The notes beneath the pieces are model-generated. The model searched no databases. It was not told the origin of the DNA and saw nothing but the letters and a program-made list of their open reading frames with translations. A stretch of 64,000 nucleotides of DNA from Comamonas sp. KCTC 72670 (lineage in GTDB: Bacteria > Myxococcota > Myxococcia > Myxococcales > Myxococcaceae): assembly GCA_014656495.1 (NCBI GenBank), contig BNCN01000001.1, forward strand, positions 1 to 64,000. The letters are read 5' to 3'. The first letter of the stretch is position 1; each line of letters starts with the position of its first letter. Of the stretch, positions 43,446 to 52,316 are shown one piece after another. The position numbers and the translations under genes were made by a program.

Positions 43446-44126
43446 ATGTCCACGCGCGTCCTGCTCATCGACGACGACACCCGGATGTTCGAGCTGCTCG
43501 CGCAGTACCTCGGGCAGAACGGCCTCTCCGTCACCCATGCCGCCGATGGCGGCCGAGGGCTCGCCGCGTTGGAGGCCAGCGCCTACGACGCGGTGCTGCT
43601 CGATGTGATGATGCCGGGCATCGACGGCCTGGAGGTCTGCAAGCGCATCCGCGCCAAGAGCCGCATCCCCGTCATCATGCTCACCGCCAAGGGTGACGAG
43701 ACGGACCGCGTGGTGGGCCTGGAAATCGGCGCGGACGACTACCTCCCCAAGCCCTTCAGTCCGCGCGAGCTGCTCGCCCGGCTGCGGGCCGTGCTCCGGC
43801 GCTCGCAACCCTCGTCGGTGGCGGACCGATTGGAAGCCGGCGGCGTGAGCATCGACATCGCGGGACGCGAGGTGCGTGTCGAGGAACGCCCCGTGGAGCT
43901 GACGGGGCTGGAGTTCGACCTGCTCGTCGCGCTCGTGCGCAGGGCCGGACGCGTCATTCCCCGGGACGCGCTGCTGGGAGAAGCCGGCCGCAGCGACACC
44001 GTGGTGGGCGAGCGCACCGTGGACGTGCACATCTCCCATCTGCGGCAGAAGCTCGGCGACGTGGGCACCCGGCTCATCAAGACGGTGCGCGGCGTGGGCT
44101 ATGTCTTCGCCAAGGAGGGCCCGTGA
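43446..44126 (+). CDS. OmpR/PhoB-family response regulator
   Basis: 226-residue DNA-binding response regulator. The receiver domain (1-120) has acidic residues LLIDDDTR, phospho-acceptor Asp53 (LLDVMMPG), Thr/Ser TAKG and the conserved Lys. The C-terminal winged helix (about 135-226) has VELTGLEFDLLVALVRRAGR, ERTVDVHISHLRQKLGD and IKTVRGVGYVFA. It overlaps the kinase gene by 4 bases, so they are translationally coupled. It probably controls the Spy-like operon in response to envelope or metal stress. Confidence 0.92.
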   Translation: MSTRVLLIDDDTRMFELLAQYLGQNGLSVTHAADGGRGLAALEASAYDAVLLDVMMPGIDGLEVCKRIRAKSRIPVIMLTAKGDETDRVVGLEIGADDYLPKPFSPRELLARLRAVLRRSQPSSVADRLEAGGVSIDIAGREVRVEERPVELTGLEFDLLVALVRRAGRVIPRDALLGEAGRSDTVVGERTVDVHISHLRQKLGDVGTRLIKTVRGVGYVFAKEGP

Positions 44127-45526
44127 GGCGCGGCTGGCGCGGCGGAGGGCCCTGGGGAGGCTGGGGCGCCTGTAGCGACCCAAGCGAGTGCGGGCACTGG
44201 GGACACCGGCGCCCGCAGCACGGGTACTGGCACATGGGGCGCCTGGGCAGCTTCGTGCGCGCCCGGCTGCACCGGCGGCTCTTCCTGTGGTTCGGCCTGT
44301 CCATTCTCGCCACGGGCGCCGTGGTGGCCACGGTGATGAGCCTGGTGGGTGGAGGCACCTGGAAACAGGAAGGCGAGCGGGTGCGGACGTTCGTGAGCCA
44401 CCGCTTCGAGGAGGTCTGGGACGATCCCGCGCGGCGCGACGCGCTGGTGGACTCCATCGCGAGGGACCTACAGGTCGGGGTGGAGCTGCACGACGCCACC
44501 GGCACCCTGCTCGCCAGCACCGAGGAGCCCTGCCGGCGTCCCGAGTTCAACGTGCCCGTGATGCGCGATGGCACCGTGCTGGGCTCGGTGCGCGCGTGCT
44601 ACTCCCACTTCCGCGCCAAGAGCCCGCTGAAGATGGTGCTGCCCCTCGTGCTGTCCTGCATGGTGCTGTGGCTCGCCGCCGGGAAGCTGGCGCGGCGGCT
44701 GTCGCGGCCGATGGACGAGTTGGTGCGGGCCACGTTGGACCTGGGCTCGGGCCGGTTGGATTCGCGCGCGGACATCGCGCCGCATGTCACCGGTGAGTTC
44801 GCCGTGCTGGCGGATGCCTTCAACGACATGGCCGGGCGCATCGAGAAGCAGATGGCGGACCAGCGTGAGCTGCTGGCCGCCGTATCCCACGAGCTGCGCA
44901 CCCCCCTGGCCCGGCTGCGCGTGCTCACCGAGCTGCTGCGCGACGGGGGCGGAAACCCGAAGACGCTGGACCAGGTGGACCGCGAAGTCGTGGAGCTGGA
45001 TGCGCTCGTCGGTGAGCTGCTGGCCAGCTCCCGGCTGGACTTCGGGCAGCTCACGCCGCGCGTGCTCGATGCCCGCGCGCTGGCCACCCAGGCGCTGGAG
45101 CGGGCGGGCCTGACAAGCTCCGTGTTGGACGTGGAGCCGGAGCACGCCGGGCTCGTGGGGGACGCGACGCTGCTGGGGCGCGCGCTGGCGAACCTCCTGG
45201 AGAACGCGCGCAAGCACGGCACGGGCGCCGAGGCGCTGCGCATCCTGGAGCGCGGGGAGCACCTCGCCTTCTGCGTGGAGGACCGTGGACCGGGGCTCCA
45301 GCCAGGCGAAGACGAGCGCATCTTCCGCCCCTTCTACCGGAAGGACTCGGGCGCCGAGGCGCGCGAAGCGGGCTCGCTGGGCCTGGGGCTCGCCCTCGTT
45401 CAGCGCATCGCGCGCGCCCACGGCGGGGACGTGTTCGCGGAGAACCGCACGGGCGGCGGCGCACGGGTGGGCTTCACCGTGCGCAAGAGCGGCCCGACCT
45501 CCCCGGAGCACCTCACCGCCGCGTGA
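44123..45526 (+). CDS. HAMP-containing sensor histidine kinase
   Basis: 467-residue membrane kinase. An unusual cytoplasmic N-terminus rich in Gly, Trp and His (RRGWRGGGPWGGWGA, CGHWGHRR) precedes helix 1 (FLWFGLSILATGAVVATVM). A short periplasmic sensor (about 78-170) and helix 2 (LPLVLSCMVLWLAAG) follow. HAMP is at about 190-245, HisKA with AAVSHELRTPLAR (phospho-acceptor His256), and the HATPase motifs are NARKHG, VEDRGPGL and GLGLALVQRIARAHG. The GTG at 44123 overlaps the regulator stop. It phosphorylates the regulator at 43446. The N-terminal Gly/Trp/His motif echoes the tail of the Spy-like protein. Confidence 0.92.
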   Translation: MRRGWRGGGPWGGWGACSDPSECGHWGHRRPQHGYWHMGRLGSFVRARLHRRLFLWFGLSILATGAVVATVMSLVGGGTWKQEGERVRTFVSHRFEEVWDDPARRDALVDSIARDLQVGVELHDATGTLLASTEEPCRRPEFNVPVMRDGTVLGSVRACYSHFRAKSPLKMVLPLVLSCMVLWLAAGKLARRLSRPMDELVRATLDLGSGRLDSRADIAPHVTGEFAVLADAFNDMAGRIEKQMADQRELLAAVSHELRTPLARLRVLTELLRDGGGNPKTLDQVDREVVELDALVGELLASSRLDFGQLTPRVLDARALATQALERAGLTSSVLDVEPEHAGLVGDATLLGRALANLLENARKHGTGAEALRILERGEHLAFCVEDRGPGLQPGEDERIFRPFYRKDSGAEAREAGSLGLGLALVQRIARAHGGDVFAENRTGGGARVGFTVRKSGPTSPEHLTAA

Positions 45527-45574
45527 TTCGGCGCGGCGGGCACTCCCCGCGAGAGCACCCGGCCCCTGTCCGCG

Positions 45575-46408
45575 TCACTTCTGCGCGGACGTGTCCTCGG
45601 CCGTGAAGGTGAACGCCGTCTCCGCCGGCGCGTCCTCCGTCACCGTGACTTCGGCCGTCTTCGTGCCGAGCGTCTCGTGCCAGGCCTCCACCGTGTACGT
45701 CCCCGCGGGCAGCCCCTCGAGCGAGAACACGCCGTCCTCGCCCGTCGTCACGAAGTACGGATTCTCGTTGCTGACGACGAAGGCCGACATCCACGGGTGC
45801 ACGTCACACTTCAGCTTCAGCACGTCCGCATCGGCGGGCATCGGCCGCTCCACGGGCGCGCCGGACGGCGGCTGCGCGACGTTGAACGCGGGCTTGGTGC
45901 CCACGATGCCGCGCACGTTGTGCAACGTGCCGTCGCTGTTCTTGAAGGCCACCTGCTGGCCCGCCACGGCGCCCTGGACGCGCGGCACGTAGGTGCACTT
46001 CGACTGGTCCACCACCACCGGGGTGCTCGGCGCGGCGGGCGCACCGGGGACCTTGCCCTTCACGCGCACCAGCACGTTCTGGAGGTTGCCGTCCTTCACC
46101 AGCAGGGACGCTTCCTTCGTCGCCATGCCCTCACAGGCCGGGTCATTGCTCGCGGGGATGTCCGCTGCCGCGGGCACCGTGCCGGTGAACTTCACCGTGC
46201 CCTTCACCACGCCCTTGCCCGCGGGCGCCACGGGCGCGGCGGCGGCGCCTTCGGGCGCCTGGATGGGAGAAGCGGCGTGCTCCTTCTTCTCGGAGGGAGC
46301 GGGAGCGGCGGCGGAGGGCACCGCGGCCGGTTCTTCCTTCTTGCAGGCAGAGAGGGTCAACAGCCCCGCGGTCCCCAGCAGCGTCAGGCCGAGCGTGCGC
46401 AGCGTCAT
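45575..46408 (-). CDS. Cupredoxin-like lipoprotein with carboxypeptidase-regulatory-type domain
   Basis: 277-residue lipoprotein: lipobox LTLSAC with the lipidated Cys22. An Ala/Pro-rich linker spans about 27-65. A cupredoxin fold then has a type-1 copper site: TLHNVRG (His) and LKCDVHPWM (Cys, His, Met) in the usual order. A C-terminal beta-sandwich (ENPYFVTTGEDGVFSLEGLP, GTYTVEAWHETLG) resembles carboxypeptidase regulatory-like domains. It probably carries electrons at the outer face of the inner membrane or outer membrane. It lies upstream of an ABC transporter and haem O synthase on the same strand, so a respiratory or copper-handling role is likely. Confidence 0.85.
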   Translation of the reverse strand: MTLRTLGLTLLGTAGLLTLSACKKEEPAAVPSAAAPAPSEKKEHAASPIQAPEGAAAAPVAPAGKGVVKGTVKFTGTVPAAADIPASNDPACEGMATKEASLLVKDGNLQNVLVRVKGKVPGAPAAPSTPVVVDQSKCTYVPRVQGAVAGQQVAFKNSDGTLHNVRGIVGTKPAFNVAQPPSGAPVERPMPADADVLKLKCDVHPWMSAFVVSNENPYFVTTGEDGVFSLEGLPAGTYTVEAWHETLGTKTAEVTVTEDAPAETAFTFTAEDTSAQK

Positions 46409-46507
46409 CGTGCAATCTCCTCGGAAGGTCAGGTGATGCGTAGGCCCACCTCGTAGCGAAAGGGGCCTCGCATGTCCAACCCACCGGTACGCCGCGCGCG
46501 CCGCCTG

Positions 46508-47365
46508 CTACTCGCGGCGACTGACGCTGAAGGCGGCCAGCCCCACGAACACGGCGGCGAAGGCCAGGAGCACCGGCACCTCCAACCCCGCCAGGCCCGA
46601 CGACGCCCCCAGCGCCACCGAAGCCTCCGCGCCGTACAGCGCCCGCCGCACGCCCTCCACGGAGTAGCGCATCGGGTTGAGCCGCATCACCCAGGCCAGC
46701 CAGGAGTCCACGCCCTTGAGCGGGAACACGGCCCCCGACAGCACCCACATGGGCAGCATCGCGATGCTCATCACCGCGTGGTAGCCCGCGCTGGAGCGCA
46801 CCCACCACGCCAGCGCCATGCCCATGCCCGTCAGCGCCAGCGCCGACAGCACCATCACCGTCACCAACAGCGGCACGTTCAGCGTGGCCGCGCTCACGCC
46901 CGCCAGCGGCGCGAAGAGCAGGAACAGCGAGGCCTGGAGCAGCGCGATGGCCGACGAGCCCAGCGCCTTGCCCAACACCACCGCCAGCCGCGAGCCGGGC
47001 CCCGCGAGCACCGCCTGGAGGAAGCCCTCCTTGCGGTCCTCGATGACGGTAATCGTCGCGAAGATGGCGCTGAACAGCAGCACCATGGTGACGACGCCCG
47101 GGAAGAAGAACTCCTGGTAGCCCAGCCCCTGCGCGCCGTCGACGCGGAACGAGCCCGCGAAGCCCGTGCCGATGACGAACCAGAAGAGGATGGGCTGCGC
47201 GAGCGCGCCCACCACCCGGCTCGGCTGGCGGAAGAAGCGCACGATGTCGCGCATCATCAGCACCCGCACCGTCGCCCACTGGAGCGCGAGCGTCCCGGGT
47301 GGAGACACCACGGCCGGGGCCCCGGCGTTCATCGGTTCGGGGGCGGCGGACAGCTCGGCGCTCAT
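46508..47365 (-). CDS. ABC-2 type transporter permease
   Basis: 285-residue permease with six predicted helices: residues about 45-65 (PSRVVGALAQPILFWFVIGT), 80-100 (FFPGVVTMVLLFSAIFATIT), 130-150, 160-180, 195-215 and 250-275. The family motif EDRKEGFLQAVLAGPGSR, a cytoplasmic loop, is seen. It pairs with the ATPase at 47362, with a 4-base overlap. The substrate is unknown; genes around it suggest a copper or cytochrome-assembly setting. Confidence 0.88.
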   Translation of the reverse strand: MSAELSAAPEPMNAGAPAVVSPPGTLALQWATVRVLMMRDIVRFFRQPSRVVGALAQPILFWFVIGTGFAGSFRVDGAQGLGYQEFFFPGVVTMVLLFSAIFATITVIEDRKEGFLQAVLAGPGSRLAVVLGKALGSSAIALLQASLFLLFAPLAGVSAATLNVPLLVTVMVLSALALTGMGMALAWWVRSSAGYHAVMSIAMLPMWVLSGAVFPLKGVDSWLAWVMRLNPMRYSVEGVRRALYGAEASVALGASSGLAGLEVPVLLAFAAVFVGLAAFSVSRRE

Positions 47366-48354
47366 CGACGTCTCCTCGGCGCGGGTTCAGCGGTGGGCAC
47401 GTCCGCGCCCAGCGCGCGCCCCGTCAATTGGAGGAACACGTCCGCCAGCGTGGGCCGGCGCAGCGACACGGAGGTCAACCGGCCCGCCGGGAAGGCCTCC
47501 ACCAGCCGGGGCACCAGGGCATGGCCTTGCGTGGCCTCCACCTGCACCCGGCCCTCCACCACCTTCGCGTCCAGCCCCAGCCGCTCGCGCAGCTCGGCCG
47601 CCAGCGACTCCGGCTCGGCGGCCTCCACGGAGAGGATGTCCCCGCCCATGCGCGAGGCCAGCGCCTGCGGCGTGTCACACGCCACCAGCTTCCCCGCGTC
47701 CAGCACCGCCAGCCGATCACACACCTCGGCCTCGTCCGCGCGGTGCGTGGTCAGCAGCACCGTGAGCCCCTCGCTGTCGCGCAGGCGCTTCAGGTGCGTC
47801 CAGAAGGTGCGGAAGGCCGCTTCGTCCAGGCCCTGGGTGGGCTCATCCATGAGCACCACGCGCGGCTGGTGCACCAGCGCCCGCGCCAGCTCCAGGCGGC
47901 GGCGCATGCCCCCGGACCAGGTGCCCACGCGCTCGTCGCCGCGGTCCGCGAGGCCGATGAGCGCCAGCATCGCCTCCACCCGCTCCCGCGCCCGCTCGCC
48001 GCCCAGGCCATACAGCCGGGCCCCGAGCATCAGGTTCTCCCGCGCGGTGAGCAGGTCATCCAGGCTGCCGCGCTGGAAGATGATGCCCATCTGGCGGCGC
48101 AGCGACGGGTCGCTCAGCGCCAGCACGCGGCCCGCGAAGCGCACCTGTCCCGAATCAGGGGACAGCAGGCCCGCGAGCACCTGGAACGTGGTGGACTTGC
48201 CCGCGCCGTTGGGGCCCAGCAGGCCCAGGATCTCTCCCGGCCGCACGGAGAGGGACAGGCCATCCACGGCCGTGCGCCCCTTGAAGCGGCGCGTGAGCCC
48301 CTCCAGCTCGAGCAGCGGTGGGGAGGCGGCGGTGGAAAGCAGGGCTTCGGGCAT
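47362..48354 (-). CDS. ABC transporter ATPase
   Basis: 330-residue ATPase of the ABC-2 (DrrA/CcmA-like) type. Walker A is GLLGPNGAGKSTTF. The Q-loop reads QMGIIFQRGSLD, the signature GTWSGGMRRRLELARAL, Walker B RVVLMDEPTQGLDE, and the H-loop TTHRADEAE. The C-terminal DUF4162-like part (about 250-315) follows. It overlaps the permease gene start and shares its operon. Confidence 0.93.
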   Translation of the reverse strand: MPEALLSTAASPPLLELEGLTRRFKGRTAVDGLSLSVRPGEILGLLGPNGAGKSTTFQVLAGLLSPDSGQVRFAGRVLALSDPSLRRQMGIIFQRGSLDDLLTARENLMLGARLYGLGGERARERVEAMLALIGLADRGDERVGTWSGGMRRRLELARALVHQPRVVLMDEPTQGLDEAAFRTFWTHLKRLRDSEGLTVLLTTHRADEAEVCDRLAVLDAGKLVACDTPQALASRMGGDILSVEAAEPESLAAELRERLGLDAKVVEGRVQVEATQGHALVPRLVEAFPAGRLTSVSLRRPTLADVFLQLTGRALGADVPTAEPAPRRRR

Positions 48355-48383
48355 GAGTGGGCGTCCCCCGTGCGCCCTGGCTG

Positions 48384-49268
48384 CTATTCGCGAGGAACGC
48401 GGTCCAGCGCCAGCGCGGCGAACAGGCCGGTGAGGTAGATGAGTGAGAAGAAAAACGTCTGGCGGGCCCAGGTGTTTCCCAGCCGCCGGAAGAAGCCCCA
48501 GGCGCCGATGCCCAGGAAGCCCAGGCCCAACACCACCGCGGCGGCCAGGTACCAGGCGCCCGCGATGTGGAGCTGGAAGGGCAAGAGCGACATGGGAATC
48601 AGCGCCACCAGGTAGAGCACCACCTGTGCGCGGCTGGACTCATCCCCCCACTCCAAGGGCACGGAGGTGAGGCCCGCCGCCCGGTACTCCTCCTTGCGGA
48701 ACAGGGCGATGGCGATGAAGTGCGGCATCTGCCACAGGAACATGATGGCGAAGAGCGCGAAGCCGCCCGCGTCCAACGTGTTCGTCACCGCCGTCCAGCC
48801 CATGAGCGGCGGCAGCGCGCCCGGCACGCCGCCCACCAGCATGGCGGCGGAGGTGCGCGCCTTCAGCGGCGTGTAGGCCAGCACGTAGCTCAGCAGGGCC
48901 ACCAGCCCCAACGCGGCGGTGAGGACGTTCGCCCCCAGGGCCAGGGCCGGCAGCGACACGGCCGCCAGGGAGATGCCGAACCACAGCGCCACCGCCGGCT
49001 CCATGCGCCCGGAGGGCAGCGGCCGGTTGCGGGTGCGGTCCATGAACTGGTCGCTGTGCCGCTCCCAGTAGCAGTTGAGGGCGTTGGCCGAGCCCACGGT
49101 TCCCGCCGTGGCCAGCAGCGTCACCAGCGCGTTGACGGCGCCCATGTGGCCGGGCGCCAGCCACATGCCCCCCGCCGCGGTGACGAGCACCAGCGTGGAG
49201 AGGCGCGGCTTGGTGAGGGAGATCAGGTCGGACGCGACTGTCGGCAAGGACTCGGCACGCGCGTTCAC
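48384..49268 (-). CDS. ctaB: Protoheme IX farnesyltransferase (haem O synthase)
   Basis: 294-residue UbiA-family prenyltransferase that makes haem O from haem B and farnesyl diphosphate for cytochrome oxidase. Key motifs are the first Asp-rich region NCYWERHSDQFMDRTRNRPL and YTPLKARTSAAMLVGGVPGA, and helix motif FLWQMPHFIAIAL. About nine membrane helices are present. The GTG at 49268 (VNARAES) is chosen because TGGAG lies about seven bases upstream and the extra upstream codons are not typical of the family. It precedes the ABC transporter genes, with which it may be co-transcribed. Confidence 0.93.
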   Translation of the reverse strand: MNARAESLPTVASDLISLTKPRLSTLVLVTAAGGMWLAPGHMGAVNALVTLLATAGTVGSANALNCYWERHSDQFMDRTRNRPLPSGRMEPAVALWFGISLAAVSLPALALGANVLTAALGLVALLSYVLAYTPLKARTSAAMLVGGVPGALPPLMGWTAVTNTLDAGGFALFAIMFLWQMPHFIAIALFRKEEYRAAGLTSVPLEWGDESSRAQVVLYLVALIPMSLLPFQLHIAGAWYLAAAVVLGLGFLGIGAWGFFRRLGNTWARQTFFFSLIYLTGLFAALALDRVPRE

Positions 49269-49582
49269 ACAGACTCCAGGGGGTTGGCACGACAGCTGGG
49301 CTGCCGGCGCGGTAACGGACTTCCCATACAGGCACCACCCGGGGGTGGGCAAGGACACGGCACCCCGGGGAGACCCCAGTGGACGGACGCCCGGCTGGCC
49401 CCCGTGATGCCCCGGGGCCTCCGGACTCCCGCCACCCACCCGGTGCGCACGGGAAGACACAACGCCCCGGGGCATAACGTCAGGATGCGGGGGACATCAA
49501 CCAAGGCGACGGGGCTGACCGCGCGTTCAACTGCCCGCGCGCATCAGCCCCGCTTGTCCCGCCCCGGTGGAGCCGGGCCTGC
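49269..49582. other. Intergenic region upstream of ctaB
   Basis: 314 bases with the terminator of the downstream-reading TPR gene (49511-49551) and presumably the ctaB promoter. Nothing else recognised. Confidence 0.4.
49511..49551 (-). terminator. Hairpin terminator after the TPR gene
   Basis: Outer stem GGGGCTGA with TCAGCCCC and inner stem GCGCG with CGCGC, around a 10-base loop; it lies 32 bases beyond the stop of the TPR gene. Confidence 0.6.
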
Positions 49583-51934
49583 TCAGCCGCCCGACAGCGA
49601 CCGGGCCGCGGAGGCGTGCTCGCCGCTGGGGTCGCGCTTCAGGTACTCCTGGGCCAGCATCTTGGCCTTGGAGGTCTGCTTCGAGTCCTTCGCCAGCAGC
49701 GTGGCGTAGAAGTAGTAGGCGGGCGAGTAGGCCTCGTCGGCGTTGAGGGCGCGCTGGTACGTCTCGTCCGCCTTCGCCGCGTCACCCTTGCCCTGGAACA
49801 CCCGGCCCAGCTCGGTGAGCGCCATGGCGGCGCGGTCCGACTGGCCGAGGAACTCCTGGCTCGCCTTCTCCAGTTGCTCCTGGGCCTTCGCCCAATCGGA
49901 GCGCTCGCGGTAGATGGCGCCCATGGCCAGCCGCGCCTCCGGGTTCTTCGCCTTGGGGTCCTTCACCGCGCGCTGGTACTGGGCCAGGGCGTCATCCAGC
50001 TTGCCCTGACGGCGGTACGCGTTGCCCAGCATGACGACCAGCTTGGGGCTGTCCCCCATGGTCTTCAGGGCCGTCTGGAGCGCGTCCGCCGCTTCCTTCT
50101 CGCCGCCCTGCTTGCCCATGAGCGACTTGGCCAGCTCGACGTAGAACTGGGCGCGCGAGCCGTCCATGCGGATGGCCTTGCGAATCTCCTCGGCGGCGGC
50201 GTCGTAGTTGCCCTCCGCCAGCAGGCGGCGGCCCTTGATGAGGTGCAGCTCCGGGTTCTGCTTGTCGAGCGAGAAGCCGGTGTCCTCGCTCTTGAGCATC
50301 TCCGCGCGGGCCTTCTCCTTCTCGACGGGCACCGCGGTGACCTCGGCCAGCTTCTGCTGCAGGTCCGGCTTCATGTCCGCCATGGCCGCCGACACGCGGC
50401 TGACCAGCAGCGAGCGGGCCAGGTGCGCGGCGGCCAGCTGCCGGGGAGACGGCGGCGGGTCGGACTCCAGCAGCTTCTTCAGCATGGTGTGCGCCAGCTC
50501 GAAGTTGGGCGAGTCCTGCTCCAGCATCAGGAGCGAGCGGCCCAGCAGCGACTCCGGGTGGTCCTTCTCATACCGGAGGGCCGAGTCGTAGTTGCGCCAC
50601 GCGGCCGCATCCTGGCCCAGCCGGCGGTACACGGCGCCCAGGCTCGCGTAGGTGCGCGGGTCGTCCGGCGACAGCGTCTGCGCGCGGTCCAGGCTGTCAC
50701 GGCCGCGATCCAGGTCGCCCGCGTTCATCTGGATGAGGCCCAGCGTGAGGTACAGCAGCGAGCTGGAGCGGCCCTCCGCGTCCAGGCTCTTCACCTTCTC
50801 CTCGAGCTGGCCCAGGGCGTCCTTGCCCTTGCCGCTGTAGGTCTGGATGAGCGCCTCGGACGCGATGAGGTGCGAGCTGAGCTCGCCGCGCTTCTTGCCC
50901 GCGGCCAGGTGCTCCTCGGCCTGACGGCGCGCGTCGTCGCCACCACCGTGCTCACCCCAGCGGATGGCCCAGGCATAGGCGAGGTAGCCGTGCGCCACGG
51001 AGGAGTCGGAATCCACCTCCAGCGCCAGGTCCGCGGCCTCCACCGCCTTCTTGTAACTGTCGAAGGAGTCGTGCTTGAGCAGCTCGCTGGCCGCGTCCAG
51101 GCTCTTCTTCAGCTCGCGCGACTTCTGACGGGCGTTGGTCGAGTACCAGCCATAGCCGATGGCGAACAGCGGGATGGCCACCAGCAGGCCCAGCGTCACG
51201 AACTTGCTGCCGCTGCCGCCCGAGGAGGAGCGACGGCGCGCCGCCGGCTCGTCGTCATCGTCCTCGTCCACCTCTTCCACGACCACCTGGGGACGGCGCG
51301 TCTGGGGCGCGGCGGGCTTCGCCGCGGGCGCCTCGGCGCGGGCGGCGGGCCGGGCGGGCTGCTGCGGGGCCGCGGGCCGGGCCGTGGGCGCTTCGGTCGC
51401 GGCCGTCGCCGCGACACTGGAGAGCGCGGAGGCGGACTGCTGGGTGGCGGACGGAGCCGGGGCCGCGGGGGCCGGGGCCGCCACGGGGGCGGGCGCGGCG
51501 GGCCGGGGCAGCTCGATCTTGTGCTGCTGGAGCAGCGTCACCGTGTCCGGGTCACCCGGGTCCGCGGAGTACGCCTTGAGGAGGTTGGCCTTGCCGGGCT
51601 CGGCCTCGCCCGTCTTCATCTGGAGGGCGCCGGCCATGCGCAGGGCGGCCTTGTCCTCGGGCTGCACCTGCAGGGCCCCGAGCGCTTCTTCCAGCGCCTT
51701 CTTGTCCTTGCCCTGCTCCGCGTAGACGCGGGCGAGCAGGAGACGGGGGTCCGCCGCATTCGGGTGGGCCTTCACCCCCTTCTTGCAGACGACCATCGCC
51801 TCCATGAAGCGGCCCATGCTCAGGTACGCCTCAGCGAGGGGCTTGTAGGCCGCCGACGAAGGGTCGGAGGCAAACGCGTGTTCAAGCTTCGCGAGCTCGG
51901 CCGGGCTCAACGTCTTCGAAGGGGAGATAGACAT
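49583..51934 (-). CDS. Large TPR protein with a single membrane helix
   Basis: 783-residue protein. N-terminal TPRs (about 15-140) with AYLSMGRFMEAMVVCKKGVK precede an Ala/Pro-rich linker (about 150-260). A membrane helix (KFVTLGLLVAIPLFAIGYGW, about 265-290) then leads to a long C-terminal array of TPRs (RTYASLGAVYRRLGQDAAAW, GDLDRGRDSLDRAQ, LVVMLGNAYRRQGKLDDALA, about 310-783). It probably scaffolds complexes at the membrane, as TPR proteins do in gliding and secretion. No partner is identified. The ATG at 51934 is chosen; the longer in-frame start would read through an AT-poor region without a ribosome site. Confidence 0.85.
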   Translation of the reverse strand: MSISPSKTLSPAELAKLEHAFASDPSSAAYKPLAEAYLSMGRFMEAMVVCKKGVKAHPNAADPRLLLARVYAEQGKDKKALEEALGALQVQPEDKAALRMAGALQMKTGEAEPGKANLLKAYSADPGDPDTVTLLQQHKIELPRPAAPAPVAAPAPAAPAPSATQQSASALSSVAATAATEAPTARPAAPQQPARPAARAEAPAAKPAAPQTRRPQVVVEEVDEDDDDEPAARRRSSSGGSGSKFVTLGLLVAIPLFAIGYGWYSTNARQKSRELKKSLDAASELLKHDSFDSYKKAVEAADLALEVDSDSSVAHGYLAYAWAIRWGEHGGGDDARRQAEEHLAAGKKRGELSSHLIASEALIQTYSGKGKDALGQLEEKVKSLDAEGRSSSLLYLTLGLIQMNAGDLDRGRDSLDRAQTLSPDDPRTYASLGAVYRRLGQDAAAWRNYDSALRYEKDHPESLLGRSLLMLEQDSPNFELAHTMLKKLLESDPPPSPRQLAAAHLARSLLVSRVSAAMADMKPDLQQKLAEVTAVPVEKEKARAEMLKSEDTGFSLDKQNPELHLIKGRRLLAEGNYDAAAEEIRKAIRMDGSRAQFYVELAKSLMGKQGGEKEAADALQTALKTMGDSPKLVVMLGNAYRRQGKLDDALAQYQRAVKDPKAKNPEARLAMGAIYRERSDWAKAQEQLEKASQEFLGQSDRAAMALTELGRVFQGKGDAAKADETYQRALNADEAYSPAYYFYATLLAKDSKQTSKAKMLAQEYLKRDPSGEHASAARSLSGG

Positions 51935-52043
51935 TAACGGGGGGCTGCTTAACGGGCGGGAAGGATACGCCTGACAAGGGGGGTTTTTATGGCACCCGGT
52001 ACGCAGCACGTCAATCGCCGGAATCCATGTTGGAAGCTTGCGC

Positions 52044-52072
52044 TTGACACCGTGCAGAGCCTCCGGTACTAG
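52044..52072 (+). promoter_or_regulatory. Sigma-70-like promoter of the tRNA-Ala gene
   Basis: A perfect -35 (TTGACA, 52044-52049) is followed at 17 bases by TACTAG (52067-52072), a weak -10. The predicted start would lie about 55 bases before the tRNA. Confidence 0.5.
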
Positions 52073-52134
52073 CCCATCCCACTTCGGCGGCCCCAAACCG
52101 CGAAGGCGCAGCAGGCAGTGGCAGTACCGTTTAT

Positions 52135-52210
<76 letters not shown>

Positions 52211-52221
52211 TGCAGCAAACG

Positions 52222-52251
52222 AAGGGCCTCACGGGAAACCGTGAGGCCCTT
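52222..52251 (+). terminator. Terminator after tRNA-Ala
   Basis: 13-bp perfect stem (52222-52234 with 52239-52251) closed by a GAAA tetraloop, 12 bases after the tRNA. Confidence 0.85.
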
Positions 52252-52316
52252 TGCATTTGCGGGCTCTCGGCGAACTGCCGAATTGCAAAGCATCCGGGCT
52301 TTGTTATCCGGAGCCG

